Positions 1 to 7,849 of a stretch of DNA of 34,683 nucleotides are shown here, one piece after another. How positions within the stretch are numbered: position 1 is the stretch's first letter; every line of letters begins with the position of its first letter. The DNA lies in the NCBI GenBank assembly GCA_027622005.1, contig JAQBZH010000025.1:1-34683 (forward strand), written 5' to 3'. The notes under the pieces were generated by a model, which saw only the letters and a program-made list of their open reading frames with translations, was not told the DNA's origin and did no database searches. The position numbers and the translations under genes were made by a program. The stretch is from Bacteroidota bacterium. GTDB taxonomy: Bacteria; Bacteroidota; Rhodothermia; Rhodothermales; UBA10348.

Positions 1-33
1 CACCCATTGACGTCGTACCTTAACCAAAAACCT

Positions 34-153
34 CTACTTTTGAATGCCCCGAAATTTGGGGAAGCTTACAAGAGCATCCGCGTCACAGCCAGACATGACA
101 GCCAAAAAGGGCAGAAAAAGCAAGTAGATCCAGAGGTAACGAAGATTTTTCAT
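34..153 (-). CDS. Tiny lipoprotein-like ORF (39 aa)
   Basis: This short ATG-started frame lies 64 bp downstream of the apt stop on the same strand. The predicted peptide begins with a basic n-region (MKNLR), a hydrophobic stretch of about 14 residues, and a lipobox-like AVMSGC with the candidate lipidated Cys at residue 23. Only 17 residues would remain after processing (CDADALVSFPKFRGIQK), ended by TAG. The signal layout is what a small lipoprotein needs, but there is no Shine-Dalgarno site and the gene could be the 5' piece of a lipoprotein broken by the TAG, since the frame stays open from there to the window edge. Asp at +2 would suggest inner-membrane retention under the E. coli rule, which may not apply here. 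Function unknown. Confidence 0.35.
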   Translation of the reverse strand: MKNLRYLWIYLLFLPFLAVMSGCDADALVSFPKFRGIQK

Positions 154-217
154 AAACAGACGGAAATGATTCGGTTATAATCGGAAGTACGAACGTCGAT
201 GTTGTTCGTTTCTCTAC

Positions 218-757
218 TTAATATTGAATCAGTGAATGGCAAGTCAAGCCGGGTTTCAATTTGGATTGGCCGTCCAAAAAGGTCAGATTGATTAGAAAGC
301 TGTATCCAGCAATTTGAGCACCGGCGCTTTCCGCAAGTCGTTGGGCCGCCGCCGCAGTACCGCCCGTTGCAATGACGTCGTCGTGAATGAGCACTATATC
401 GCTTTCGTCCAGCGCATCCGTGTGCATTTCAATGGTATCAATCCCGTATTCGAGACCGTAGCTTTCCTTTAATGTTGAAAAAGGGAGCTTTCCTTCTTTT
501 CGGACCGGCACGAAGCCAGCACCTAGCCTTTCGGCCAACATCGCTCCTAAAATGAATCCACGGGATTCGATTCCGATCACTTTAGTAATACGAGCGTCCT
601 TCCACGGCTCAGCCAATGCGATAACAGCCAATTTTAATAGCTTGGGATCGGCTAAAACGGGAGTGATGTCTTTAAACTGAATACCCGGTTTGGGAAAATC
701 AGGAATGGTTCTGACGGTAGCTTTAAGAAGGTCGAGCATGCTGTTATGCCCGTTCAA
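218..757 (-). CDS. apt: Adenine phosphoribosyltransferase
   Basis: Cytosolic purine-salvage enzyme that joins adenine and PRPP to give AMP and pyrophosphate. The PRPP-binding signature of type I phosphoribosyltransferases is clear at about residues 122-134 (VLIHDDVIATGGT), and the flanking blocks DFPKPGIQFKDI (20-31), IGIESRGFILG (61-71) and FVPVRKEGKLP (82-92) are typical of Apt. Length (179 aa) is normal. The first codon is TTG at 757, overlapping the amidase stop as TTGA; an ATG at 739 would give a 173-aa protein starting just before the first conserved helix, and is an equally good start. The overlap suggests translational coupling to the upstream amidase gene, although the two functions are unrelated. 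Confidence 0.95.
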   Translation of the reverse strand: MNGHNSMLDLLKATVRTIPDFPKPGIQFKDITPVLADPKLLKLAVIALAEPWKDARITKVIGIESRGFILGAMLAERLGAGFVPVRKEGKLPFSTLKESYGLEYGIDTIEMHTDALDESDIVLIHDDVIATGGTAAAAQRLAESAGAQIAGYSFLINLTFLDGQSKLKPGLTCHSLIQY

Positions 758-1983
758 TTTCCACCATTGGTCGATAGAAACAGGCCTTTATCGTATTCAG
801 ATTTGTACGCGACAACGGCCTGGTAGATGGCATTGGCAAGATATTCTTGCCCGTCAATCGAGGCCATGAACGATGCTTCTCCGGCGTTAGAAATAAATCC
901 TAATTCCACAAGGATTGAGGGCATCGATGCGCCATAAAGTACATAAAAACCGGCCTGTTTAACACCTCTGCTTTTGCGTCCTACGCGGTCTTCGAACTGA
1001 TTTTCGACCAGGTCCGCCAGAAATTGGCTTTGCCTCATGTAAGCGCTTTGTGCAAGGGTTTGCATGACTGCGAGTCGAGCATCGATTTGTTCATACTGGG
1101 TTGGATCGTCTTCAAACTGAATTACCTCGTTTTCACGCTCCATAACCTGTTTGGCGGCATCCGACTTGTGCAGACCCAAGAAAAACGTTTCCGTACCTGT
1201 AGCCGATCGATTAGGAGCGGAATTCGCATGAATAGAGATAAACAGTTTGGCGCCAGCTTTATTGGCCAAATGCCCGCGCCCTTGAAGCGAAATAAATTCG
1301 TCCGAATCCCGAGTGTAGATGACGTTTAAGCCCAGTTTTTCTCTTAAATACTCGCCGACTTTTAGCGCCACGTCCAATACAATGTTTTTCTCTTTTAAAC
1401 CGCCGGGACCTACAGCTCCAGAGTCCTTTCCTCCGTGTCCTGCATCGATCACGATGGTGTCAAGCGTCCATCGCTCGCCCGAAACGGGCTCTGATGTAGG
1501 GATCGTCAATTTTCCTGAACCAGACTGCCCAATTGAGATCAACAAATCATTCGAGCTTTCGTCTCGGTACGCGTTGGCTGCCAAGCCAGGCCGATCAAGT
1601 GTCAGTCGAATAACGACGTCTTGACCTGACTCGTTGATGTCGTACGATTGAATAGGCAAAATCGGATTGTCTAAAATTCGGTTCTTCGACAATTCTGTTC
1701 TGAATAGCCGGATCGACAAGGTGCCGTTGCCGTCCGCGACGGGCAGACTATGGGCACCTAATTTTTCTGAGACGTGTATGCGGACCACCAGTCCGCCGTT
1801 CAGCAACGACTTTGCAAACGATACTCTTTCCACAAGCGTCGACGACGGCGTGGCCTGAGGCTGGCGGGCAGATGCCGAAGCTGGGATTAACAAAAGAACA
1901 GCTAAAAATACCCACGCACAGATACGCCATTCGGAAAGCGCCGAATCGACTCGGAGGGTATTTTTTTGAATAAATGTTGGCAT
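754..1983 (-). CDS. N-acetylmuramoyl-L-alanine amidase (Amidase_3)
   Basis: Exported zinc hydrolase that cleaves the amide bond between N-acetylmuramic acid and the peptide stem of peptidoglycan, used in cell separation and wall turnover. A hydrophobic segment at residues 21-38 with a following Ala-rich region acts as signal peptide. Residues 50-155 form an N-terminal domain that looks AMIN-like (beta-rich, wall targeting), and residues 175-395 are the Amidase_3 catalytic domain. Zinc ligands are visible as H183 (DAGHGGKD), E198 (LKEKN) and H252 (SIHAN), with the catalytic Glu at E360 (ILVELGFISN). The insertion around residues 285-320, which in AmiA/B/C relatives is the autoinhibitory region, is present. 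The ATG at 1983 is kept although the n-region is long. It is the first gene after the terminator at 2044-2076 and overlaps apt by 4 bp. Confidence 0.93.
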   Translation of the reverse strand: MPTFIQKNTLRVDSALSEWRICAWVFLAVLLLIPASASARQPQATPSSTLVERVSFAKSLLNGGLVVRIHVSEKLGAHSLPVADGNGTLSIRLFRTELSKNRILDNPILPIQSYDINESGQDVVIRLTLDRPGLAANAYRDESSNDLLISIGQSGSGKLTIPTSEPVSGERWTLDTIVIDAGHGGKDSGAVGPGGLKEKNIVLDVALKVGEYLREKLGLNVIYTRDSDEFISLQGRGHLANKAGAKLFISIHANSAPNRSATGTETFFLGLHKSDAAKQVMERENEVIQFEDDPTQYEQIDARLAVMQTLAQSAYMRQSQFLADLVENQFEDRVGRKSRGVKQAGFYVLYGASMPSILVELGFISNAGEASFMASIDGQEYLANAIYQAVVAYKSEYDKGLFLSTNGGN

Positions 1984-2043
1984 AATCGAATTCAGGCAAG
2001 TCTAATGCCAAAGCCAAGAAAAAGTTGAGAAAGTCCTAAAAAA

Positions 2044-2076
2044 GGTTGGGCGGGGGCATTATGCCCCCGCCCAACC
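2044..2076 (-). terminator. Strong Rho-independent terminator of the ECF operon
   Basis: A perfect inverted repeat with 16-base arms (2044-2059 and 2061-2076), very GC-rich (GGTTGGGCGGGGGCAT on the arm), is followed on the minus strand by six T residues (2043-2038). It lies 110 bp beyond the stop of the 272-aa secreted protein gene and before the amidase start, so it separates the sigma-factor unit from the cell-wall/apt unit. Confidence 0.85.
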
Positions 2077-2185
2077 TGTCAACCACCCATTCTAGAAGGA
2101 ATTTGACTCTCATCGACCGGAATCAGATTCAGCGCAAACGGAATGAATTTCCGCCCAAACTGAGCCCAAGTCCGATCTTTAAACC

Positions 2186-3004
2186 CTACCAATCAAATTT
2201 TTCAGCCTGGCCTAAGAGTTCTTTTTTGCGTCTGCTGATAATGTCGCTCTTGTTAGCAGACCGTTCTCCCATCTTTTGCTCTAGCTTTTCGAGCTCAGCG
2301 CGCATTTTATTGATGTGCGTTTCGTTTGACTCTTGTTTGGCTGCGTAAATATCGGATAGCAATTGATCCAATTCCGCTTCCATTGTAGCGGTGTCACCTT
2401 CTTCATGACGGATTTTCATGGCTAACTCACGCGATTTCATTTCCATTTTCATGACCTCGCCATTTGACTCCATGTGGAGTCCATTGGCTAATACCGAGAA
2501 AGCGCCACCATCATGGGAAAACTCAAAAACGCGGTCCATCATAGGTGCCATTCGGGATTGAATCCTGGCTTCTCCCAATTCGGAAGTCATCCGGTTAATC
2601 ATCGGAGCTATTCCGCGGCGAATACGTGCGCCTTCGCCGTCAGCCGACATACTACGATCAAATCTAACATGTCCTCCGTTTAAGCTTTCAGTGTGCTCGG
2701 AATCCTCATCACCAGAAAAGAAAAGGGACATCGTTTTGGAGTCCCCGTCTTCAGATTTAAACTCGATTTTTTTACCTGCTTTGCCGCCATCGGCCACGAT
2801 CTCACCATCAACGAAGACTTTTCCGTCTTTGACTTCGACGACGATCGTTTTCCCGGATGCATCACCCTTTTTGGCCCGACTTCGGACCACGACTTTTTCG
2901 TCTTTTTTGTCTTGAGCGGCGGCGTCAATCGCCATGAAAGCGAAAGACGAGGCCAAAAGAGCCAGACTTAGGCACAGGCGCATGGATTGTTGTAAGGTTT
3001 TCAT
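2186..3004 (-). CDS. Secreted coiled-coil protein, paralogue B of ECF operon
   Basis: Function not known. A signal peptide (residues 1-30, ending AAA-Q) is followed by a beta-type segment with VVEVKDGKVFVDGEIV (55-70), an acidic middle region, and a C-terminal helical region from about 185 rich in E, K and Q that should form a coiled coil, ending in KFDW. The C-terminal part aligns with the neighbouring 300-aa protein: both contain LAMKIR, a KQE block, an ER..KSDI or ER..RSDI block, a K.KELL or RIKELL block and a C-terminal Trp. The N-terminal VFVDG/VFVNG block is also shared. It is the last gene of the sigma/anti-sigma unit, 76 bp after its paralogue. By position it could be an envelope-stress effector or periplasmic chaperone-like protein, but that is inference. 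Confidence 0.8.
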   Translation of the reverse strand: MKTLQQSMRLCLSLALLASSFAFMAIDAAAQDKKDEKVVVRSRAKKGDASGKTIVVEVKDGKVFVDGEIVADGGKAGKKIEFKSEDGDSKTMSLFFSGDEDSEHTESLNGGHVRFDRSMSADGEGARIRRGIAPMINRMTSELGEARIQSRMAPMMDRVFEFSHDGGAFSVLANGLHMESNGEVMKMEMKSRELAMKIRHEEGDTATMEAELDQLLSDIYAAKQESNETHINKMRAELEKLEQKMGERSANKSDIISRRKKELLGQAEKFDW

Positions 3005-3080
3005 GTTTGTTTTTGTTTTGTACAGGGCCTAAAAAATTGAAATTGGTAAATTGGAATTGGCACTTTGAAAAAGCTCAGAT

Positions 3081-3983
3081 CTACCATCGGTATTGATCAA
3101 GAAGCTCTTTGATTCGCTTTTCTACGATGTCACTTCTTAGCGCTTCGCGTTCTTTGAGCTTTTTTTGCATCTCGTTTAGCTTGGCAGAAAGTTGTTCGAT
3201 CTCTGTTTTACGATTTTCTTGTTTCAGCTGAAATATTTCATTTAATGCCTTTCGAAGCTGCGAGGCGATGCGTTCTTGCTCAGCCCGAGTAGATGCTTCG
3301 CGGATTTTCATTGCCAAATGATGTGTTTCCATTTCCATTTCCTGCTCTCGCATCAAGCGGTCGTATAGGCTCTGGTCCATAGCGTGTACATCTGCGAAGT
3401 AAGCTTCGAGCTGAACCTGAGGAAATGACTGCGCCATTCTGGCCACATTTTCCGCCCCCAACTTCAATTGCATGGCGATTTTAGCAGCTTCAGGTTCGCG
3501 AGCAGGGTCAATTTTAAACCGTAGGTTATTGAATTCCTGTGCTCGTTCGTTGAGAGCTTCCACATAGTGGGCCATGGGCTTTTCGCCTTCGAGTCTTCGA
3601 ACGGTATACGTAGTCGGTGCTTGCCTTCTTTCATACAATTTGATAGGCACTTCTTTGGAGTTCGGCGAGAAATAAATGGAGTATTGCGCATCGGCCAGTT
3701 CCTGCTTGGATGCTTCGACTAATGTTCCATCTTTAATGGCATAGACGATATTGTTGATTTCAAGCAAAGCATTGTCGTTGCTCCAAAAAGTCAAATTGGT
3801 CTGCTTGTCGATATTCAACAGCGATTTGGGAAGCCGACTAACGGCTACCTGTTTTCCGTTGACGAAAACCTGACCTTTTTCAACAGCAACTTTGTGAGTG
3901 CTTGGGGTCTGTGCTTGGGCGTCAAATTCGCCCAAAGGCAACATTCCCATCAGGACTAAAAGAAATAGTAAACTGCGTTTCAT
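3081..3983 (-). CDS. Secreted coiled-coil protein, paralogue A of ECF operon
   Basis: Function not known. Residues 1-25 form a signal peptide ending AQA-Q. Residues 30-130 are beta-rich and begin with VEKGQVFVNGKQVA, the same motif type found in the 272-aa neighbour. From about residue 160 the protein is helical, with a long charged helix at 212-297 (QEMEMETHHLAMKIREAS and onward) and the C-terminus RIKELLDQYRW. The overall plan (exported, small N-terminal beta domain, C-terminal coiled coil, terminal Trp) matches the paralogue, so the pair arose by duplication and diverged strongly in the middle. It starts 48 bp after the anti-sigma stop. The helical C-terminus recalls CpxP/Spy/ZraP-type periplasmic sensors in character, without a motif that would prove membership. 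Confidence 0.8.
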   Translation of the reverse strand: MKRSLLFLLVLMGMLPLGEFDAQAQTPSTHKVAVEKGQVFVNGKQVAVSRLPKSLLNIDKQTNLTFWSNDNALLEINNIVYAIKDGTLVEASKQELADAQYSIYFSPNSKEVPIKLYERRQAPTTYTVRRLEGEKPMAHYVEALNERAQEFNNLRFKIDPAREPEAAKIAMQLKLGAENVARMAQSFPQVQLEAYFADVHAMDQSLYDRLMREQEMEMETHHLAMKIREASTRAEQERIASQLRKALNEIFQLKQENRKTEIEQLSAKLNEMQKKLKEREALRSDIVEKRIKELLDQYRW

Positions 3984-4031
3984 AATTGATTTATTCTCCG
4001 CCTGACGGTGGGAGCCAAGGCGATAGTAGCT

Positions 4032-4667
4032 TTATTTCCGAATAGAGCCGACGGTTTGAAATCCGGGACGGTTTGAATTAGGCAGCGATTCAAGAGGCAC
4101 AGCCGACTCGCCCCAGTCCAGTAAATCACTTGGTTTTAAAGAATTCAAACGGTCATTAACACTTGACAAGGTGGTTCGGTCATCCCACTCCAATTCACTG
4201 TCTTGCGAAGTAGAAGGAGAAACCGCGTCCCGGTGAGGAGGCACAAATCGGTACAGCGACTCGGGCGGAACTAGATCGTTGACTGCCGATTCCGCGAGCG
4301 GAATACGTTGATCTGAAGACCAATCAACGGAAAACAGTCCGACCCCGACACTAAAAAGGACAACCGCAGCGAAACTGAGAGCCGGTACCAAAACCTTCCT
4401 GAGCCGACTTCCGCGGGCTATCGGGCCACGATCCACTCGGGAATACATTCCAGACGGTTCGATTCCCGTCCGGGCGGCAGCCATGATGGTATTCATCACA
4501 GCAGCGTCCGGACGTTCACGCTTTCTTAGGTCCAATCGAAATTTGGCTTCACTAAGCGCAGTGTACTCTTCCTTCAGGTCGGGATTTCGCAACAGCGTCC
4601 GAAGATCGCTTTCGCTTTCGGATTCCCCGTACAAGTGAAGAAGTATGTCTCGTTTATCGTTTTTCAT
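4032..4667 (-). CDS. Putative membrane anti-sigma factor
   Basis: Partner of the ECF sigma factor encoded just upstream (2 bp between the genes). The N-terminal 60 residues are helical and contain the LYGE motif (12-15) followed by a string of acidic residues and a conserved-looking NPDLKEEY (28-35), a layout typical of anti-sigma domains that lack the zinc-binding HxxxCxxC motif. One transmembrane helix is at 92-114, placing residues 115-211 in the periplasm. That part is Ser/Pro/Asp-rich with no recognised domain. The expected role is to hold the sigma factor at the inner membrane until an envelope signal releases it. Assignment rests on position, topology and the N-terminal motif rather than on a catalytic signature. 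Confidence 0.75.
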   Translation of the reverse strand: MKNDKRDILLHLYGESESESDLRTLLRNPDLKEEYTALSEAKFRLDLRKRERPDAAVMNTIMAAARTGIEPSGMYSRVDRGPIARGSRLRKVLVPALSFAAVVLFSVGVGLFSVDWSSDQRIPLAESAVNDLVPPESLYRFVPPHRDAVSPSTSQDSELEWDDRTTLSSVNDRLNSLKPSDLLDWGESAVPLESLPNSNRPGFQTVGSIRK

Positions 4668-4669
4668 TT

Positions 4670-5326
4670 CTATTCAGCAACTTCCGTGAGATCCTTACTA
4701 TGTTGCGCCATTAACTGACGTCTCAAATTGATCAGTGCATACCGCATCCGGCCCAAAGCCGTGTTAATAGAACAGCCGGTCAAATCAGCTATTTCTCTAA
4801 ACGTCATGTCCGCCTCGTGCCGAAGGAGCAGCACCTCACGTTGTTCTTCCGGCAAGGCGTTAATGCAGTCCTTGAGTAGCTCAGATTGTTCACTACGATG
4901 AATCATCGTATCAATCAGCGGCGATTCGTCCGGAAGACGATCCCAGTAATCGACTTCGTCTTCTGTTTGAGAACTGGAAACGTCTTTCCACTTTTTCCGG
5001 GCTCGTAGGTGGTCGAGAGCACCATTTCGAGCAATTCTAAGTACCCAACCTAAAAATTTTCCTTGAACCGTGTAGGAAGCTCGTTTTTTCGACAGAGCAG
5101 AAATGACTTTTAGGAAGGTTTCTTGGAACAGATCGTTGGCCACCTCTCGATCGCGCACCATTCCCAGCAGGTATCCAAATACCCGTTCTTGATGTCGGTC
5201 TACCAGTATGCGGAACGCCTTTTCGTCGCCGTGTTCTACATACTGGAGTACCAAGTCTTCATCGGCTGGAAGCATAGAAGCAGTGGTGGATTCAGTAATG
5301 CGTTTGTAGGTACGAGCATTGACCAT
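4670..5326 (-). CDS. ECF-family RNA polymerase sigma factor
   Basis: Region 2 spans about residues 36-110, with the core-binding and -10-recognition helices visible in NDLFQETFLKVI (64-75) and FLGWVLRIARNGALDHLRAR (91-110). Region 4 spans 155-205, with LPEEQREVLLLRH and the helix-turn-helix FREIADLTGCSINTALGRM (176-194), which binds the -35 element. There is no region 1 or 3, as usual for group IV sigma factors. The gene is first in a unit with the anti-sigma factor and two secreted proteins, so it probably autoregulates that unit. The 141-bp space upstream holds inverted repeats described separately. The ATG at 5326 is used; a second ATG at 5275 would shorten it by 17 residues without touching region 2. 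Confidence 0.95.
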   Translation of the reverse strand: MVNARTYKRITESTTASMLPADEDLVLQYVEHGDEKAFRILVDRHQERVFGYLLGMVRDREVANDLFQETFLKVISALSKKRASYTVQGKFLGWVLRIARNGALDHLRARKKWKDVSSSQTEDEVDYWDRLPDESPLIDTMIHRSEQSELLKDCINALPEEQREVLLLRHEADMTFREIADLTGCSINTALGRMRYALINLRRQLMAQHSKDLTEVAE

Positions 5327-5405
5327 CTCTGGACTTTTACTCGTGCTTGCAAATGAAACGCATGGGCCCGCGCAATTATTGTGCGCCGCTCATAGCTTCC
5401 TGTAG

Positions 5406-5447
5406 AAAACGGAATTTTTACAATTTAGGTTCAGTATGAACCGTTTT
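5406..5447. promoter_or_regulatory. Inverted repeats in the sigma-factor promoter region
   Basis: Between mltD and the sigma gene lie a palindrome GGTTCA-GTA-TGAACC (5428-5442) and, partly overlapping it, a pair of 7-base arms AAAACGG (5406-5412) and CCGTTTT (5441-5447). A further imperfect repeat with GCGCA/TGCGC arms is at 5370-5386. There is no T-run on the minus strand, so these look more like operator or promoter elements than a terminator. Which protein would bind is unknown. Confidence 0.3.
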
Positions 5448-5467
5448 AATTGCGACTCAGGAAGGAT

Positions 5468-7666
5468 CTATTTAAAGATCTTGAACTGCTGACCCACCTG
5501 AATGGTGTTTGAAGTCAGCTGATTCCACTCTTTAAGATTCGCAACTGAAGTTCCATACTTCTGGGCAATCTCGATCAGGGTATCGCCACTTCTTACGGTG
5601 TGCGTTTGTACTGAGGACTGTCCTTTGCGAATAGTAATGCGTTGATCAACACGTAAGTTGGAACCCGTCAGATTATTCCAGTCTCTCAAACTGGCAATCG
5701 TGACATTGTGCGAGTCTGCGATGCCGCTAAGTGTATCACCTCTCTTTACGCGATAAACCGTAGGCTTAGCCTCAGTGACAGGCGCAGACCGTCCGTCAGT
5801 ATAAATGGTGAGGCGTTGTCCGGAATTAATCCGAGATTTGGTCAGATTATTCCAGTCTCTCAAACTGGCAATCGTGACATTGTGCGAGTCTGCGATGCCG
5901 CTAAGTGTATCCCCGCTTTTTACCCGATAGGTAATTTTCGTTTCAGTTTTTGCTGGAGCTGGAGGAGGGGTAGGTTTGCTCTCCGTGTCCGCAGCCGTTG
6001 TTCTTAGGCTTGCTTGTTGAACAGGTGCTTCGGTCGATTTTGGTGACTCTTCCACGGCTGCCACATTCGTTGTAGGCATCATGATCGGCCGGGTTTGGCG
6101 GCGTGGATACTGAACGATGTTCTCCGTAATCGCCTCGAATTTAATAGACGGAAGCGCCCGTGCGTTGTCAGCTCCAGGTACGACCAAACGCTGTCCAATC
6201 CTCAAAGTGGTCGATTTTAAGCTGTTGCGTTCTTTCAATTGAGCAACAGAAACGCCAAACTGCGAGCCGACTCCACTAAGAGTATCGCCGCGCTTTACAA
6301 TGTATTCACTCGCTGACTGGCGCTCTGCAACCGGGAGCTCAGCAAAAGCGGCTACGAACGCGTCGTGAGAGCCGACCGGAATCCTCAAGTTGAATGGTTC
6401 TGAAGAAGGGGGCAGAGACTCTCTGCGCAAACTTGGATTCAGCGCTTTGATGGTAGCTACGTCTGTTTTAGCCATCTCGGCAATGTCCTTGAGGTCGATC
6501 ATTCCAGTCACTGGAACCATCGAATAGGCATATTGTGGACCTTCTGATTCCCGTCTTAAGCCAAACGTTTCTGGGTTAGACGCGATCAAGGAAGTAGCAA
6601 TGAAGGTCGGAACGTAGTTCCTGGTCTCTGTCGGCAGATAAGGATAAATATCCCAATAGGTTGGTTTGGACTTCCCGCTGCGTGCAATAGCTCGTTTAAT
6701 ACATCGAGGACTACAATTGTACCCGGCAAGTGCTATTTGCCAGTCCTTTCCGTATTGATAATACAGGTCCTTTAAGTGTTTGGCCGCTGCTTTGGTTGCC
6801 AATTCAGGATCCATGCGGTCATCCACCCATGCATCCACATTCAGGTCGTAATATCTTCCGGTCGCTGAAATGAACTGCCACATTCCAACCGCACTTGCCC
6901 AGCTTCTTGCTCTAGGATTAAGGCCGGATTCGATCATACCTAAGTATTTCAGCTCATCCGGGATTCCTTCCTCTGCGAATATCTTCTCAACCATCGGGAA
7001 ATACGTGTCGGCCCGGCCCAGCCATCCCAGCAATGTGTCTCTTCTTTTTTGTAAAAGAAATTCCATACTGCTCTCAACCAAGCGGTTCATGGTCATTTCA
7101 ACTTGCGTTCCAACCGGTTGTAACCCAGTTGGAACTAGGTCTTCAAGTAGGGGATCTTTGACAGATTCCAACTCAGCGAACATGGCCTTCCGAAGGTCAT
7201 AAATATCGCCAAATGCCGCAAAAAGGGTATCCGAGGGGCCGTAAACGCGCTCGTACTCACCTACCAGCGTCGTATAAATGTGTGAAAACCTCGAGTCCTG
7301 GACAATATCATCCATGACCAACATTTGACCCAAATCGCTGATGGCTAGATCTAATATGAAAACGATAGCGTCTTCATCGTTTCGCGCTTCCGCGGACATG
7401 ATATCAGACTGATATCCGTACAGCGTGGACAACTTTTCCAAATACAGAAACGCCGGGGTTTGATCTTCTAAGAAGGACCGATTGGAGAGGTCTTTTGACG
7501 TCTCGCTTTCCATCGATTGCGGCGGAAGGACTTTGACGCTTTTGGTCGTGGAACTGGCCCGGTTTTGACCAAAAAGGCTGACCGGAGAGAATGCCAGTAG
7601 GGCAATAATAAATCCAACGTTCAATCGGTTGATCAAGGAACTCGGAAGACTATTGGAGTGGCGCAA
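5468..7666 (-). CDS. mltD: MltD-like membrane-bound lytic transglycosylase with four LysM domains
   Basis: Exported enzyme that cuts the MurNAc-GlcNAc bond of peptidoglycan with formation of 1,6-anhydromuramic acid. A hydrophobic signal segment is at residues 16-33. The SLT domain occupies about 220-360, with the catalytic Glu at E246 in MIESGLNP, then the family motifs SAVGMWQFISATGRYYDL (258-275) and AGYNCSP (314-320). Four LysM peptidoglycan-binding domains follow at about 454-497, 579-622, 637-680 and 688-731; the first is separated from the other three by a Pro/Thr-rich linker. LysM 2 and 3 share a run of identical DNA. The start is uncertain: the frame has no ATG or GTG before the signal peptide, and TTG codons at 7666, 7636 or 7624 are the options; 7636 gives the most compact signal peptide. 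Confidence 0.93.
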   Translation of the reverse strand: MRHSNSLPSSLINRLNVGFIIALLAFSPVSLFGQNRASSTTKSVKVLPPQSMESETSKDLSNRSFLEDQTPAFLYLEKLSTLYGYQSDIMSAEARNDEDAIVFILDLAISDLGQMLVMDDIVQDSRFSHIYTTLVGEYERVYGPSDTLFAAFGDIYDLRKAMFAELESVKDPLLEDLVPTGLQPVGTQVEMTMNRLVESSMEFLLQKRRDTLLGWLGRADTYFPMVEKIFAEEGIPDELKYLGMIESGLNPRARSWASAVGMWQFISATGRYYDLNVDAWVDDRMDPELATKAAAKHLKDLYYQYGKDWQIALAGYNCSPRCIKRAIARSGKSKPTYWDIYPYLPTETRNYVPTFIATSLIASNPETFGLRRESEGPQYAYSMVPVTGMIDLKDIAEMAKTDVATIKALNPSLRRESLPPSSEPFNLRIPVGSHDAFVAAFAELPVAERQSASEYIVKRGDTLSGVGSQFGVSVAQLKERNSLKSTTLRIGQRLVVPGADNARALPSIKFEAITENIVQYPRRQTRPIMMPTTNVAAVEESPKSTEAPVQQASLRTTAADTESKPTPPPAPAKTETKITYRVKSGDTLSGIADSHNVTIASLRDWNNLTKSRINSGQRLTIYTDGRSAPVTEAKPTVYRVKRGDTLSGIADSHNVTIASLRDWNNLTGSNLRVDQRITIRKGQSSVQTHTVRSGDTLIEIAQKYGTSVANLKEWNQLTSNTIQVGQQFKIFK
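5667..5737 (-). repeat. 71-bp exact direct repeat inside mltD, copy 1 (LysM 3)
   Basis: These 71 bases are identical to 5841-5911. The distance is 174 bp, exactly 58 codons, so both copies are in the same reading frame and encode the same core of a LysM domain, including DSHNVTIASLRDWNNLT. Sequence on both sides diverges at once. Silent sites are also identical, which points to recent duplication or gene conversion. Confidence 0.95.
5841..5911 (-). repeat. 71-bp exact direct repeat inside mltD, copy 2 (LysM 2)
   Basis: Partner of the copy at 5667-5737, encoding the matching core of LysM domain 2. Recombination between the copies would delete or add exactly one LysM plus linker without shifting the frame. 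Confidence 0.95.
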
Positions 7667-7715
7667 ATTTGCCTCACGGTTGCGACCCCGAAAGGTCCAA
7701 TAACGGATATCGGTC

Positions 7716-7831
7716 GAGATGTCTTAATGTAACATCTCACCGTGATTCCTTATCCGTGTGAACGATAAGGAGTTGAGTAATATAATAAACGGTACAGTCG
7801 GTTCCCGGACAAGTGCAATTCCTCCGACTGT
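7716..7831 (-). promoter_or_regulatory. Hairpin-rich leader of mltD
   Basis: Three separate inverted repeats lie between the carboxyltransferase stop and the mltD start. They are ACAGTCGG/CCGACTGT at 7794-7831 with a 22-nt loop, TCCTTATC/GATAAGGA at 7747-7771 with a 9-nt loop, and GAGATGT/ACATCTC at 7716-7738 with a 9-nt loop. None is followed by a T-run on the minus strand. They may form a structured 5' leader or act as protein-binding sites. I could not match them to a known riboswitch class. Confidence 0.35.
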
Positions 7832-7849
7832 TAACGCTTGAGACCCACT

